Origin: Pollenia angustigena | Lineage: Eukaryota; Arthropoda; Insecta; Diptera; Polleniidae | Direction of reading: 5' to 3' | Assembly: GCA_930367215.1 (NCBI GenBank) | Contig: OV884059.1 | Span: 65,753,393 to 65,817,392 of the forward strand | DNA: 64,000 nt | Shown here: positions 23,232-33,821 of the stretch, in pieces | Layout: every line of letters begins with the position of its first letter | Numbering within the stretch: the stretch's first letter is position 1 | Made by a program: the position numbers and the translations under genes | The notes under the pieces: generated by a model | Databases searched by the model: none | Told to the model about the DNA's origin: nothing | Seen by the model: the letters and a program-made list of their open reading frames with translations, nothing else

Positions 23232-24518
23232 ATGACAACTAGAAGAAGAAAGATAGCACTTGATAACGAAGGATCTTATAATAGTGATACACAAATAGAT
23301 TATACTTTTGATGAGGAGTCGGAAAACCCATTTATACCCCGACCAAGAATTAGTAAAAGTCCTATATTGACACGATCTAGGGCAGCAGCTTTGTTAACGC
23401 AACCCGGCGATATTATGGAAGATAATAACGCAAGTCGTAATATTCCTGGTGGCAGTGGCCACCATAGCAATCCTGAGACAGTAGGTAGTAGTTTCAATAT
23501 TGAGGATTTATCAAGTAGGTTAGAAAGAGTTTTGACGTTAAACCACACAGTTTTTATGAATGAACTAACAAGCTTAAAACAAGCATTGGTTGGAAATATA
23601 AATAGAAATTCAACTGGTACAAGTTCTCCACAAAATGCGGTTAATCAAGCTTCAAATAACAACCAAAACATAAGAAATGAATCGTTTCACAATAGAAGTT
23701 TAAATTCAGATTCTGGTGGGAGTTTAACTTCCTCTAGCTCATGTAGGGTAGAAAAATGGAATATTATATACGATGGTTCTCAAGATGTTAGTGACTTCCT
23801 ATTTAAAATTGATACACTTAAAAGCCGTTGGAATTGTTCATCGGAACAGGTAGTAGCAAGTTTTCATACACTTCTAAGGGGAAAAGCCGAATCTTGGTTT
23901 TGGTCTTACTTACGACAAAACACCAATACGACATATGATCAGTTAAAGTTAGCAATTATGAAACAGTTTGGGCAAAGCGAAAATGAATGTGATAAAATAG
24001 TCAGGATGATAGAGAGAAGACAATTGTCTAAAGAGCCTTTTGATGATTATTTTATGGAGATGATAGGAATGAACTCCAGGCTATCTCAACCGATGAACGA
24101 CAACAAGATGGTTGATCTTATAAAAAATAACGTTAAGGAATCACTTGGAACACTTCTTTTTTCGTATGACTTATTTAGTTTAGAACACCTGCGAGATGCG
24201 GCAAGAAAGGCTGAAAAGTTTTTGGCTAAGCAGCATCAGTTAAAAGTGCAAAAAAGATTTGTGTCAGAAATAGAACAGTCGATGGGAGAAGAAAACGAGG
24301 AACAGCAGTACGAAGTAGCTGCTATACAACATAGGCAAACTACTAGAAAGGAAGTTGACACAAGTCACTACAAATGTTGGAATTGTGACCAAGTTGGACA
24401 CTCATTCTACGACTGCCCCCTGGAAAAGAGGAATTTATTCTGTTTTAGGTGTGGGGAGAAAAATGTATCAACACCTCAATGCAAAAAACATCAGAAAAAC
24501 AGGTATATGAACGAGTAG
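23232..24518 (+). CDS. gag: gag polyprotein of the gypsy-type element
   Basis: A 428-residue frame without defects. The N-terminal third is hydrophilic and rich in S and N, as in other gypsy gags. The middle (about 170-340) is the capsid-like region with YDGSQDVSDFLFKIDTLKSRW, RGKAESWFWSYL and the LKLAIMKQFG block of the retrotransposon gag family. Residues 382-395 form a CCHC zinc knuckle, CWNCDQVGHSFYDC. A second knuckle-like motif, CFRCGEKNVSTPQC, has V in place of H; this variant is common in the mdg3-like branch. The product would assemble into virus-like particles and package element RNA. Start at 23232 is the first ATG of the frame, after a 603-base leader. The last 70 bases overlap pol in the -1 frame. 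Confidence 0.92.
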   Translation: MTTRRRKIALDNEGSYNSDTQIDYTFDEESENPFIPRPRISKSPILTRSRAAALLTQPGDIMEDNNASRNIPGGSGHHSNPETVGSSFNIEDLSSRLERVLTLNHTVFMNELTSLKQALVGNINRNSTGTSSPQNAVNQASNNNQNIRNESFHNRSLNSDSGGSLTSSSSCRVEKWNIIYDGSQDVSDFLFKIDTLKSRWNCSSEQVVASFHTLLRGKAESWFWSYLRQNTNTTYDQLKLAIMKQFGQSENECDKIVRMIERRQLSKEPFDDYFMEMIGMNSRLSQPMNDNKMVDLIKNNVKESLGTLLFSYDLFSLEHLRDAARKAEKFLAKQHQLKVQKRFVSEIEQSMGEENEEQQYEVAAIQHRQTTRKEVDTSHYKCWNCDQVGHSFYDCPLEKRNLFCFRCGEKNVSTPQCKKHQKNRYMNE

Positions 24519-27500
24519 AAGAGGGTAACTCGTTCCGGTTTATAAATTCCTCGGAAAATGTTTTAGTAAAGGATAAGGAAATTTTGGATATTGATAAGCC
24601 GGACAGAACAATACTGAATTTAAATGTTGTTGAAATTAATAATAAAGCACATTCACATAATACGGGAAATGATAAGATTTTAGTTTTACATGAGAAAAGG
24701 CTACGGCAGGAGGATGGCGAAAGTCGAGACAATGAGGGTTGCAAGGTTTCAAAAAAAATTGCCAAATGTAGGGAGAGATTTCGGAAAAGGCGTGAGTATT
24801 ACAAAATTATAGAGTCGACCACAGTAAACGATTTGGGTGATAACAGACCATATGCTAAGATATGTTTGGGTAATGTGGAAATGTTTGCGTTATTAGATTC
24901 AGGTGCTTCAATTAGCGTTTTGGGTAATAATTGCCTGGATATACTAAATGAGCTTCAAATCAAATATACGAGCATCCATAGCTCCTTGAGGACGGCGGAT
25001 GGAGGTCAGCAGGAGGTTATAGGGTTTGCTATAGTTCCTGTGACATACTGTAATATTACAAAGGATATACTTTTTTACCTATCGCCGAATCTAAGGCAGA
25101 AAGTTTACTTAGGTGTAAATTTTTGGAAGGATTTTAATATAGCTCCGGAATTGTTTTTGTCTGAAGTAACTTTGCAGGCAGAAACTTTTCTTCATGAAAA
25201 TTTTCATGAATTAAACGATATTGAGATGCGCAAATTAAATCAAGTAATAGGGGACTTTCCGTCTTTTAGTAAATGTGGTCTTGGTAGGACAACTTTAGAA
25301 ACCCATACGATAGACACGGGTGACTCTGAGCCATTTAAGATTAAACACTATCCACTTTCACCCCCTCGTCAACAGGAAGCATATAGTGAACTTGATCGAA
25401 TGATAGGGTTAGGTGTGATTGAGGAAAGCAATAGCCCCTATTGCAGCCCAATAGTTTTAGTTAGAAAACCAGGGAAAGTAAGACTTTGCTTGGACTCACG
25501 GAAATTGAACACATTGACTAAAAAGGATGCTTATCCACTACCTCATATAAATGGTCTGCTCAGCAGATTACAGAACACTCATTACATTACGGGTATTGAC
25601 CTTAAAGATGCATTTTGGCAAATACCTTTGGATGAGTCTTCTAAAGAAAAAACGGCTTTTGCAGTACCAGGACGGCCGCTGTATCATTTTACAGTTATGC
25701 CTTTTGGGCTGTGCAATGCCGCACAAAGGATGAGCCGTTTAATGGATAAGGTAATTCCTAGCCGAATCCGTGAAAACGTTTTCATCTACTTAGACGATTT
25801 ATTGGTATGCACCCCGGATTTTGAGAGTCATTTGAAAATTTTGCAGGATGTTGCTGGATGTTTGCGAGAGGCTAATCTGACAATAAATGTTGAGAAAAGT
25901 CGTTTTTGTCAGAAGGAAATTAAATATCTAGGTTATATAGTAGGGCAAGGTTGCTTGAAAACGGACAAGTCAAAAATAGAGGCGATTGAAAACTTCCCAA
26001 TGCCTAGCACCCCTAGACAAATAAGACGATATGTTGGTATGACGGGGTGGTATCGACAATTTATACCAAATTTTGCGGAATTAGCTGCACCTTTGACAGA
26101 TTGCCTGAAAAAGTCAAAGAAATTTAAATTAACTCCTGAGGCGGAAATTTCTTTTTTTAAGTTAAAAGAGGCTTTGGTCACCGCTCCTGTACTGGTGCAA
26201 CCAAATTTTAGTAAGCCTTTCGTGATACAGTGTGACGCATCGCGGGTTGGGGTTGGCGGCGTCCTTACACAAAAGGATGATGAGGGAAAAGAGCACCCTG
26301 TGGCATTCGTATCGCAAAAGCTCAACAAGAGTCAGAAAAATTACTCTGTTACGGAGTTAGAATGTTTAGCGGCGATAGTTTGCTTGAAAAAATTTCGACC
26401 TTTTGTTGAAGGTTTATCATTTAAAATAATAACAGACCACTCAAGTCTTAGGTGGCTCATGTCACAAAAGGACCTAACGGATAGATTAGGAAGATGGAGT
26501 TTGAAATTGCAGTCTTTTGATTTTGAGATTCAGTACAGAAAAGGTTCTGCAAATATTGTTCCAGACGCCTTGTCAAGAATGGACGTGGATGAACTGGAGG
26601 CACAGGTGCCGATAGCCAAGGAAATAGATCTGGGATCTAATTCATTTAAATCCGATGAATATAGTCAGCTTAAATCTCAAATTCTTAGTAGGCCAGAAAA
26701 ATTCCCAGACACAATGGTATCAGAGGACTTGGTATATCAAAGGGTTAAATTTAGGAAAGGTGAATATGAGGATGAGGAATCACTGTGGCGCTTATGGTTA
26801 CCGAAGGTACTGCACGAACAGGTAATAATTAACAACCATGTCACATTTTCTTGCCATGGAGGTTTTTCTAAAACTTTGAATCTTATAAGACAGAAATTCT
26901 TTTGGCCAAATATGGCCCGTGATATTAAAAACTTTATAACCAATTGTGAAACCTGTAAAACTGTTAAGCCATCCAATCGAATTTTAAGACCACCCATGGG
27001 TCAGGCTTTGATTTCAGAACGTCCATTGCAAAGAATTTATATGGATCTACTTGGTCCATATCCAAGGACGAAAATGGGAAATTCTATGGTGTTTGTAGCC
27101 TTAGATCATTTTTCAAAATATATTTTTTTAAAACCTTTAAAAAAGGCAACTAGTGCCTCAATTATACATTTTGTAGAAGAGTCTATATTTGATCAGTTTG
27201 GGATACCGCAATATATACATTCAGATAATGGAAAACAATTCATTTCCAAACAAATGTCTGATTTTTTAACATCTTATGGTATAAAACATGTAAAAACTGC
27301 ACTATACTCTCCACAGGCTAACGCCTCTGAAAGAACTAACAGAGAGTTTTTAGTAAAACTTCGCGTTATGTTAAAGGGCAAACAGGATAAGTGGGACCTA
27401 TATGTGTCCAGAATAGCTTCTATCCTAAGAAGCAGTTATCACGAGGCTATTAAATGCTCACCTTATTTTTGTGTTTTTGGATATAACATGATCCAACATG

Positions 27501-27865
27501 GCTCATCATATCCTATAATTAAAAAACTTGGATGCCTAACTGAGGGGCAATTTAATGTCATATCACATGACGCCAGGATGTCAAACTTACATGCAAAGGT
27601 TAAAGAAAATTTGGCATCTGCTCACGAAAAAGCTACTAGAACCTACAATACTAGGTGTAGAGAGGTACAATTTAAAATTGGTCAAGAAGTTTTTAGAAGA
27701 AACTTTCAACAGTCAGACTTTAAAAGGGGGGTAAACTCTAAATTACTCCCACGTTACATAAAATGCAGAATAAGAAAGAGGTTAGGATCCTCCTTGTATG
27801 AATTAGAAAACCTTAGTGGAAAATTTGTGGGCAAGTACCATGCTAAGGATATAAAAAGTTCTTGA
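24449..27865 (+). CDS. pol: pol polyprotein: protease, reverse transcriptase, RNase H, integrase
   Basis: A 1138-residue frame with no stop. The aspartic protease has LLDSGAS (D150). Reverse transcriptase spans about 300-520, with VRLCLDSRKLN, ITGIDLKDAFW (D384) and YLDD (447-450). RNase H follows with FVIQCDASRVGVGG (D596), TELECLA and ITDHSSL (D663). Integrase has the zinc-binding pair H797/H803 and C833/C836, then catalytic D866, D926 and E961. Every catalytic residue expected is present. The frame is -1 relative to gag with a 70-base overlap, so pol is probably made by ribosomal frameshifting; the ATG at 24449 is simply the first in the open frame. The exact slip site is unclear. There is no chromodomain and no env. 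The stop lies 102 bases before the 3' LTR. Confidence 0.94.
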   Translation: MWGEKCINTSMQKTSEKQVYERVEEGNSFRFINSSENVLVKDKEILDIDKPDRTILNLNVVEINNKAHSHNTGNDKILVLHEKRLRQEDGESRDNEGCKVSKKIAKCRERFRKRREYYKIIESTTVNDLGDNRPYAKICLGNVEMFALLDSGASISVLGNNCLDILNELQIKYTSIHSSLRTADGGQQEVIGFAIVPVTYCNITKDILFYLSPNLRQKVYLGVNFWKDFNIAPELFLSEVTLQAETFLHENFHELNDIEMRKLNQVIGDFPSFSKCGLGRTTLETHTIDTGDSEPFKIKHYPLSPPRQQEAYSELDRMIGLGVIEESNSPYCSPIVLVRKPGKVRLCLDSRKLNTLTKKDAYPLPHINGLLSRLQNTHYITGIDLKDAFWQIPLDESSKEKTAFAVPGRPLYHFTVMPFGLCNAAQRMSRLMDKVIPSRIRENVFIYLDDLLVCTPDFESHLKILQDVAGCLREANLTINVEKSRFCQKEIKYLGYIVGQGCLKTDKSKIEAIENFPMPSTPRQIRRYVGMTGWYRQFIPNFAELAAPLTDCLKKSKKFKLTPEAEISFFKLKEALVTAPVLVQPNFSKPFVIQCDASRVGVGGVLTQKDDEGKEHPVAFVSQKLNKSQKNYSVTELECLAAIVCLKKFRPFVEGLSFKIITDHSSLRWLMSQKDLTDRLGRWSLKLQSFDFEIQYRKGSANIVPDALSRMDVDELEAQVPIAKEIDLGSNSFKSDEYSQLKSQILSRPEKFPDTMVSEDLVYQRVKFRKGEYEDEESLWRLWLPKVLHEQVIINNHVTFSCHGGFSKTLNLIRQKFFWPNMARDIKNFITNCETCKTVKPSNRILRPPMGQALISERPLQRIYMDLLGPYPRTKMGNSMVFVALDHFSKYIFLKPLKKATSASIIHFVEESIFDQFGIPQYIHSDNGKQFISKQMSDFLTSYGIKHVKTALYSPQANASERTNREFLVKLRVMLKGKQDKWDLYVSRIASILRSSYHEAIKCSPYFCVFGYNMIQHGSSYPIIKKLGCLTEGQFNVISHDARMSNLHAKVKENLASAHEKATRTYNTRCREVQFKIGQEVFRRNFQQSDFKRGVNSKLLPRYIKCRIRKRLGSSLYELENLSGKFVGKYHAKDIKSS

Positions 27866-27967
27866 ATACTTACCCGGCTAAGTTTGTGCTCAGGGCGTGG
27901 TCGAGCCACACGTAATAATCTGTCTCCTTTTTTTTCGATCGTCAAGTATTCCTCCTACAAGAAGGTA

Positions 27968-30113
27968 TGTTGCAGATTATCCACAGTGAAAGGGGAATTT
28001 TAAAAGAAATGAATAATTTTTTTATGATTTCACAGAATCTTAATTATGGTTATACCATTATTCTAAGCGCATTTAACAAAAAAAAAAAAAAAAAAAAAAA
28101 ATAACATATATGTATATACAGTATATCTGTATAAACAATATAATAAAAGTAAGTCAAGTAATCATAACATCATATTTGATAAATACGTGTTAAACAAAGA
28201 AAAAAATAAAGATAATGATGAGAAAAATTGCATATGAACATAATGTCACTTCACATTACGATAGTTTATGTTATACTGCGGGACACCTTTATGTTATGTT
28301 CTGCAGTTGAGTTGAATACACACACTAACAGTAGACAACATTGGTGTTAATAATTACATGATAAGTTTTACAAAAGTTATCGAAAGTTTTTTTGCCGTCT
28401 CTGAGACGACGTGGTACAAAATGACCTTTGTACTTGCCTTTTTGAATCTAGTCTTCATCTTGACAAAATCTCATCGGAAATAAAGCTTTGATTAATTTCC
28501 AATTGGTAACTATAACTATTGCTATATAAAACAAGCAAAAGACATTGTAAAGTTTTTTAAATAAATTGATACAATTGATTAAATAAAGTAATAGTTAATC
28601 TGATGTAAATTACAAACTAAAAAAAAAAAAAAAAAAAAAATTAATCTACACACCGGTAATTGCCATAATTCAATTTTACATTTTCTATTAGGCATACGCG
28701 CCTATTTTGTAAAAAAACCCATAATTCATGGTAAGAGATTAGCTTAGTTTTTGTGAAATTAATGAAACTAATATTATATTTCTCATAGGGTTTTAATATA
28801 TGGTTAACAAAATATATATGGGTTATGTCACCTAACCTCAATCCTTTACAAGTGATAAATTTTTGTCCAACACTATTTGAATATATGCATCATCACTGAC
28901 CATTCGTTAAGTTTAATATCGATCAACCAACAATTTAAAGGTGGATGTACATAATATAATAGTGATCGTAAATAAAAGATGAATAATGATGTAAAACGCA
29001 ATTTATTAATTTGATGACGTCACGCGGAGTATATAAGTAATGATAAGTATAAGATTATGTTAATCGGTCGTACAAAAATGTTAATCGCTTAACATTATTC
29101 TGTATTCTGTCGGAATTAACATAAAACAAAAACAAATGAAAATATGAGAATTTAGATATCCATACATACATATGTTTGTATGTTTTAAAAGCTTTTCTTA
29201 TATTAATTTTTAATTAATCCTGCCCAACGTAACAAAAAAAAAAAATAAAATAAAGAATAGATGAAGCTTGCAATAAAAGAATAAAATTAGAAATAAGTTC
29301 ATTAAAATTTGTGTATGCATTTTACTTTGAAGATTGAATTTATATATTTTATAATAAAAAGTAATTAAACTCAAAATACTAGTAAAGTGCATACAGTAAT
29401 CTTAAATTAGTTCAAACAATATTCAATTTTTTTTTAAAGTTTAATTTTATTTTGCATGATGTATTACATAATGTTTAGTATCGCCGGTTACAAAAATGGT
29501 TATATATTAATAATTTAAGTTTCACAGCTAATATTCATTTTTAAATTACAGCGTTCCCGGTGATTTGAGCTCAAAACATCTGAGGCATTTAAAAGATAAG
29601 TAACCAATAACATTGCGAAGTATTCACGAGTATAAAAGAGTGAGTTTTTTTTTTATTTAATATATTCATGCATTTTTAAAAATTATTAATTGATTACAAA
29701 TTATGAATTAATTATAAACCATTCAGTTAGTAAGTTTATATAATTCTTGAACGTAAAATGAAAACTAATAAATATGTATTTTATTGTATAATGGATATAA
29801 ATACCGAGTAGTTAGTTAATATTGGGAATGTCGATGTTGGGTTAACAATATGATTTTTTTTAAAAAGGGTATTATACTAGTTTTTATGAAAAGATAAGTA
29901 AATTACTTCAATAGCCAATAGTTTTTTTTTCCCTTAAGACTTGGAAAGATACAAAGTTTCCTTTTTCTTTCGTGTTGTGCAGTGTTTTGCTTGGTCAAGG
30001 ACCTCCCCATCCGACGAGCGTAGCCCTTTAAAACTTTCCAAGCACAGACCACGACAAAACAAAACATAATTTCCTTTGGAAATAAAGATTTAAAAATTTA
30101 GAGAAACGCAACA
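27968..30113 (+). repeat. 3' LTR
   Basis: Same ends and internal landmarks as the 5' LTR. Differences seen by eye are T22320 to C29805, a T-run/A-run boundary shift near 22377/29862, and small length changes in the poly-A runs. The tract just before it (AAGAAGG at 27960-27965) is a weak polypurine primer site for plus-strand DNA. Confidence 0.95.
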
Positions 30114-30300
30114 AGTTAGCTTTGGTTTTCGAGATATACCGTTATTTCGAAAATTAAGGATGTTGCACAACATATGTTCGCGTAACTCAAAAACGCTTTA
30201 GCTTATTGAAAAACTAAAAAAACCGAAATTCCGCAATAAACTTTACTTTAAGAAAGTTAAAACTTTTTTCTTTATGTCACCTTTAGTTTTCGAGATAAAC
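30114..30300. mobile_element. foldback element, part to the right of the LTR insertion
   Basis: It picks up the foldback sequence interrupted at 20481: 'agttagctttggttttcg', 'gatataccgttatttcg', 'ggatgttgcacaacat', 'aactcaaaaacgctttagc'. The same text is contiguous at 44961-45110, so removing the LTR element and one AGTT restores it. Similarity ends near 30300; the far terminal repeat seen at 45266-45479 is missing here. Confidence 0.75.
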
Positions 30301-30413
30301 CGTTATTTCGAAAATCGACCTGGCCGATTTGACAAGTTTCGAACGAAATCCCACACCTCCTTAAACAAAAAGATATTTTTACGTGGTGGATCGAAACTTG
30401 TTGTTGTGAATGA

Positions 30414-30671
30414 TTAAATATGTATTTTAATTGATTTACTTGTTCTTCCATACTTCTCTTTTCCATACTTTTTGTCAAGAATTCTTCTTGAAGTCCAAAG
30501 TACATTTTTCAGCTGTTTCTTTTTTGTCTTTCTTTTTTCGTTGACCATTTCAGCACAACTTGAAGGACAAATGTAAACATAGCTCTGTTTTCCTATTAAT
30601 AATTTTTCTTTATACTGCCCCCAAGTCACAGGTTTCCCAGTTTTAATCGCCTGTTTGTGTAATAAAAACAA
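30414..30671 (-). pseudogene. unrecognised coding-like fragment
   Basis: A minus-strand frame reads KTGKPVTWGQYKEKLL, SYVYICPSSCAEMV and LWTSRRILDKKYGKEKYG, then stops. The composition is protein-like and unlike the AT-noise frames nearby. Upstream, 'ttacacaaacag' at 30659-30670 would make a fair splice acceptor. A second frame overlaps at 30272-30505 and could be its frameshifted continuation (FCLRRCGISFETCQ). It lies between the foldback piece and the Transib element. It could be an exon of the foldback family's own protein or of an unknown gene. I do not recognise it. Confidence 0.35.
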
Positions 30672-31614
30672 AAATTTTCGCTTTCGAGTTTACATTGAAG
30701 TAACAATAAGAAACCTCAAACTTGTATTTGTTTTCAATATAAATTCCCTTACAAAAATTTTCATTTTTATTACAAAAAACAGACAGAAAGAAGTCTTAAC
30801 AGACAGACATACATATAATGTTTTGAAGATTATACATTTAGTCGTATTGAATAAAATTAAATAAATATATTTTAATGGCAAAGATAGATATAAGGACCGT
30901 ATATTTATGTGCGGCTCTTGTTGTGTTCTGTATTTTCATTTCAGTTATTTTTAGTATCGCACAGAGGAGTATTTGGCCTGAAAAGCTGGCCGAAATTATT
31001 AAACGTGTTTTTTGAATTAAAAGTTTTAGTTTTTTGATAGTTTTAGGTGTAGTATGATATAAAAAGTCTAGTGGCAGATTTTGAAAAAATAACACTGCGC
31101 AACAAAAGTACACTGCGCAACAAAAACATTTTTCTCTACCCTAGAAATAAAAGTATGTGGACTATATGGATTTTAATGCCCTTAATTCAAATCTGTTTTC
31201 CGTTTTTCTCTAGTACGTAAGGATTTTCTTTTAAAGGCGTGGCATACTTCACCCCCTAAATCGCTGGGTTGCCTTATATATTTTGCCATAACTTGAAAAC
31301 GTGTTCTCCGATTTTAAAAGCAGGAGGATCTGAAGATTCACCGGAAACTAACTTAAACTAACCATACACATTTATTTTATATCTATTACTATTTTGGAGT
31401 TATTAAAAATTTAATGGCGAAAAAAAAATATTTACATGCAAAATGCGTAAAATTTTTTGTTTTCAAAATGCAATAAAAAAATTTAAGAACCAAAAAGTTT
31501 AAATTTTTAAGATTTTTCTAAAAGCCACATTCCTAAGGAATAAAAGTTGGTATAAATCGCAAAACTCAATTAACAAATGTTGATTTTAAAGGTTTACAGC
31601 CTTTTCATGGATTT

Positions 31615-31717
31615 CGAACGTCATCGTTCGCATAGAAAATTACATTTAAAACAAAAACAAAATTCGAACGTTTGTTTTTGTTTTAAATGTAATTTTCTAT
31701 GCGAACGATGACGTTCG
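31615..31717. repeat. perfect 47-bp palindrome with 9-base loop
   Basis: The arm 31615-31661 (starting CGAACGTCATCGTTCGCATA) is exactly complementary in inverse order to 31671-31717. The loop is ATTCGAACG. It lies inside the Transib element downstream of the transposase gene. Perfect arms of this length are unstable in genomes, so it is either recent or maintained. It could be a young snapback insertion or a replication-template switch product. Confidence 0.9.
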
Positions 31718-31921
31718 ATATCGTTAAAAAGGCAGTTAAACTCATTCTTGACAGACTGTATGTACATACATACACATGATTTACAGTCTAATTAAAAAAA
31801 AAAATTGAAAATTGTAAGGCTCTTATAAAACAGTATTTTTTTTATGAAAAAAGGCTTTATTTTATATTATTTAATACTTTATAAACGAAAAGTTAAACTA
31901 ATAAAAATTCCTTACTAATTA

Positions 31922-33821
31922 TTATGTCGTATGTGTATCCTCATTAGCTGCATCATCGGTGTCAGGAAGGAGAAGTGTGATGGTTTCTGATGAAAAAGCT
32001 TTTTTATTATTCCGTTCTCTTTGCGTACTGTAGCTTATAAATGGGTCACTGCTCAGAATTAACCTATTCAAGACATCTCGATTTGTATCGCTTCTGCTGA
32101 ATTTCCTCGAATAATTCGTGCGATATAATTGTAAGTGCTTATTTCTGGCCACGGCAGCTTCTTCTGACAATTGTCCAATTGGCAAGATTGCTTGCTTTAT
32201 AACACTACCGCCATGAATAAGAATCTTGTGCATCGTAGGACTCATGGGGTGCCAGTTGCACATATATTTCGGCAGTTTTATGTGCATATTCCTCAAATTT
32301 CTCAATATTAATTCGGTGTCCGCTAGTTATTGCTTCCAATATTATTTTCAGGCGGTTGATTAATTCTTCATTTATTCCAGTGATTTTCGATGCAGTTGCT
32401 GGGTCCGAAAAAAATCTTCTTGATGTGTTGCCATCATTAGTGCTACATTATCCCGGTTTTGGAACATCTACAAGTATTCCTATCTCGTCTTTAAGTCTTT
32501 TTTGGATGAATATCTTCCTCTCTTTAACAATTGCTTTATCTTCATTGCTCCGTGCTTGCCACTTTTTAATTAGCAGTTTATATGAGAGATGAAGTATCGA
32601 TTCTAAAAAGCGTATGCGTGCATGTAAAGTTGATAGTCCAAAACTCAAGGCATCACAGTGCAGACGAACATTCTTCTGCAACGTGTTAAAATCTTTCGAA
32701 GTTTGACCGCAAATGTAACACCTCATTGTCGATTTTGTGTCCGTTGCAGCATTGCATACTTTTCCGTCGACCATTGTCATTACCATCGTGTGTTTCATTT
32801 GTGCAATTTTTCCACTACACGGTACTTCGCTTTTCTTTAAAAATTCAATTTGATTATTCATGTGTCCTATTTCTGGCTTCGTGATGTCAGTTGTTTCCTG
32901 CACAAAACGGATTGGTCTACACAGCCTCGTTTCAATTTTTCCATTAGTATTTGTGATTAGTTTAATTGGTACACAACTGCTTTGAAATATATTAGCGTCA
33001 CTAACATCTTCGTTTTCGAATTTCTGCTTATAACATGATTGGTGCGATCCGTCACAGCCCCATTTGGTTATAAGTTCCAAGAAATTTAGCTCTTCATAGT
33101 CTAACTGCTGCAAAACCTCTTCAAGGTATATACATAAACGTGTTGCTGTATGGTCGAGGAGAGCTTGGAGCTTCACTTCCGCTAATGTTTCAGTAACGGT
33201 TATGGCATCTTCATTGGGATAACAATTTTTTTTGCATTTTTTAGTAACGAGTAACATGGATACACATTTTTATTGGCATTGTATAAAATTTCATATTGCT
33301 TTTTCGTGAGCTCTGCATTTACAAAGAGTGCTAAAGCTCCTTCCGCTGAAAGTTTATTAACAGGGTTGACTTCAGAAGTTGTTAATGATCGCTTGCAAAT
33401 TCTTGCTTTTCTTGGGGATCTCGTTATATCCATTATTAATTTAGCCGCATCATTATGTCCCGCTGCTCTTTGACTCATGGATGCAGCAAATGTGATCTCC
33501 TCTGTAGTTAATTGGTGACGAACTTCTTCAGTTTTTCTCCGCTTTGTTCTTTCACTAGCTTCATTAAATTCTTTTCGTAGTCGCCCTGCCAAATACTGAT
33601 ATTGTTACAGTTCCTTCCAGCCATTTAGCGTTTGTGCTTAAAAAGCGGTCCTCTTTTCGTTGTGCCGAAAGCCAATATCTTTTGAAACAATTTTTGAAAT
33701 TTTTCAAACACTGCTTCAGTGCTAATATGTCCCCATCCCCTTGACATTTTGAAATTTCGCTCAATTTTCTGACCAAAAAATCCAATTTCTCGTCCATGGT
33801 TCCAGCATTAGATTTTTTCAC
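31922..33821 (-). pseudogene. Transib transposase (RAG1 core relative), frameshifted
   Basis: The gene is in about five pieces, on the minus strand: 33821-33564 (N-terminus), 33592-33200, 33257-32448, about 32425-32255 and 32305-31922. Catalytic positions known from RAG1 and Transib can be placed. First D is in KWGCDGSHQSCYKQKF. Second D is in NVRLHCDALSF. The final E is in PIGQLSEEAAVARNK, followed by the basic block NYSRKFSR. A zinc-type CYICGQTSKDFN motif after DTKSTMR and the DGNTSRRFF block, equivalent to GNFARK of RAG1, are also present. All key residues survive; the lesions are indels between blocks. The family makes double-strand breaks at its ends through hairpin intermediates. No intact reading frame remains. 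Confidence 0.85.

Larger units (their letters stand above)
20482..30113 (+). mobile_element. gypsy-superfamily LTR retrotransposon, complete, about 9.6 kb
   Basis: It has two direct LTRs of about 2147 and 2146 bp, starting TGTTGCAG and ending CGCAACA. The 4-bp target duplication AGTT lies at 20478-20481 and 30114-30117. Inside, in order, are a tRNA-Lys primer site, gag (23232-24518), pol (24449-27865) and the 3' LTR. No env frame is present. By eye the LTRs differ at two substitutions and a few homopolymer lengths, so insertion was recent. Pol overlaps gag in the -1 frame. The two-frame layout and the second gag zinc knuckle resemble the mdg3/Micropia or Ulysses/Osvaldo side of the gypsy group. 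LTRs of 2.1 kb are long for insects but known, as I recall, in Ulysses of Drosophila virilis. Confidence 0.95.

Noticed and set aside
22629..30113. An env gene making this an infectious errantivirus
   Set aside because: Only 102 bases separate the pol stop from the 3' LTR and no third frame exists.
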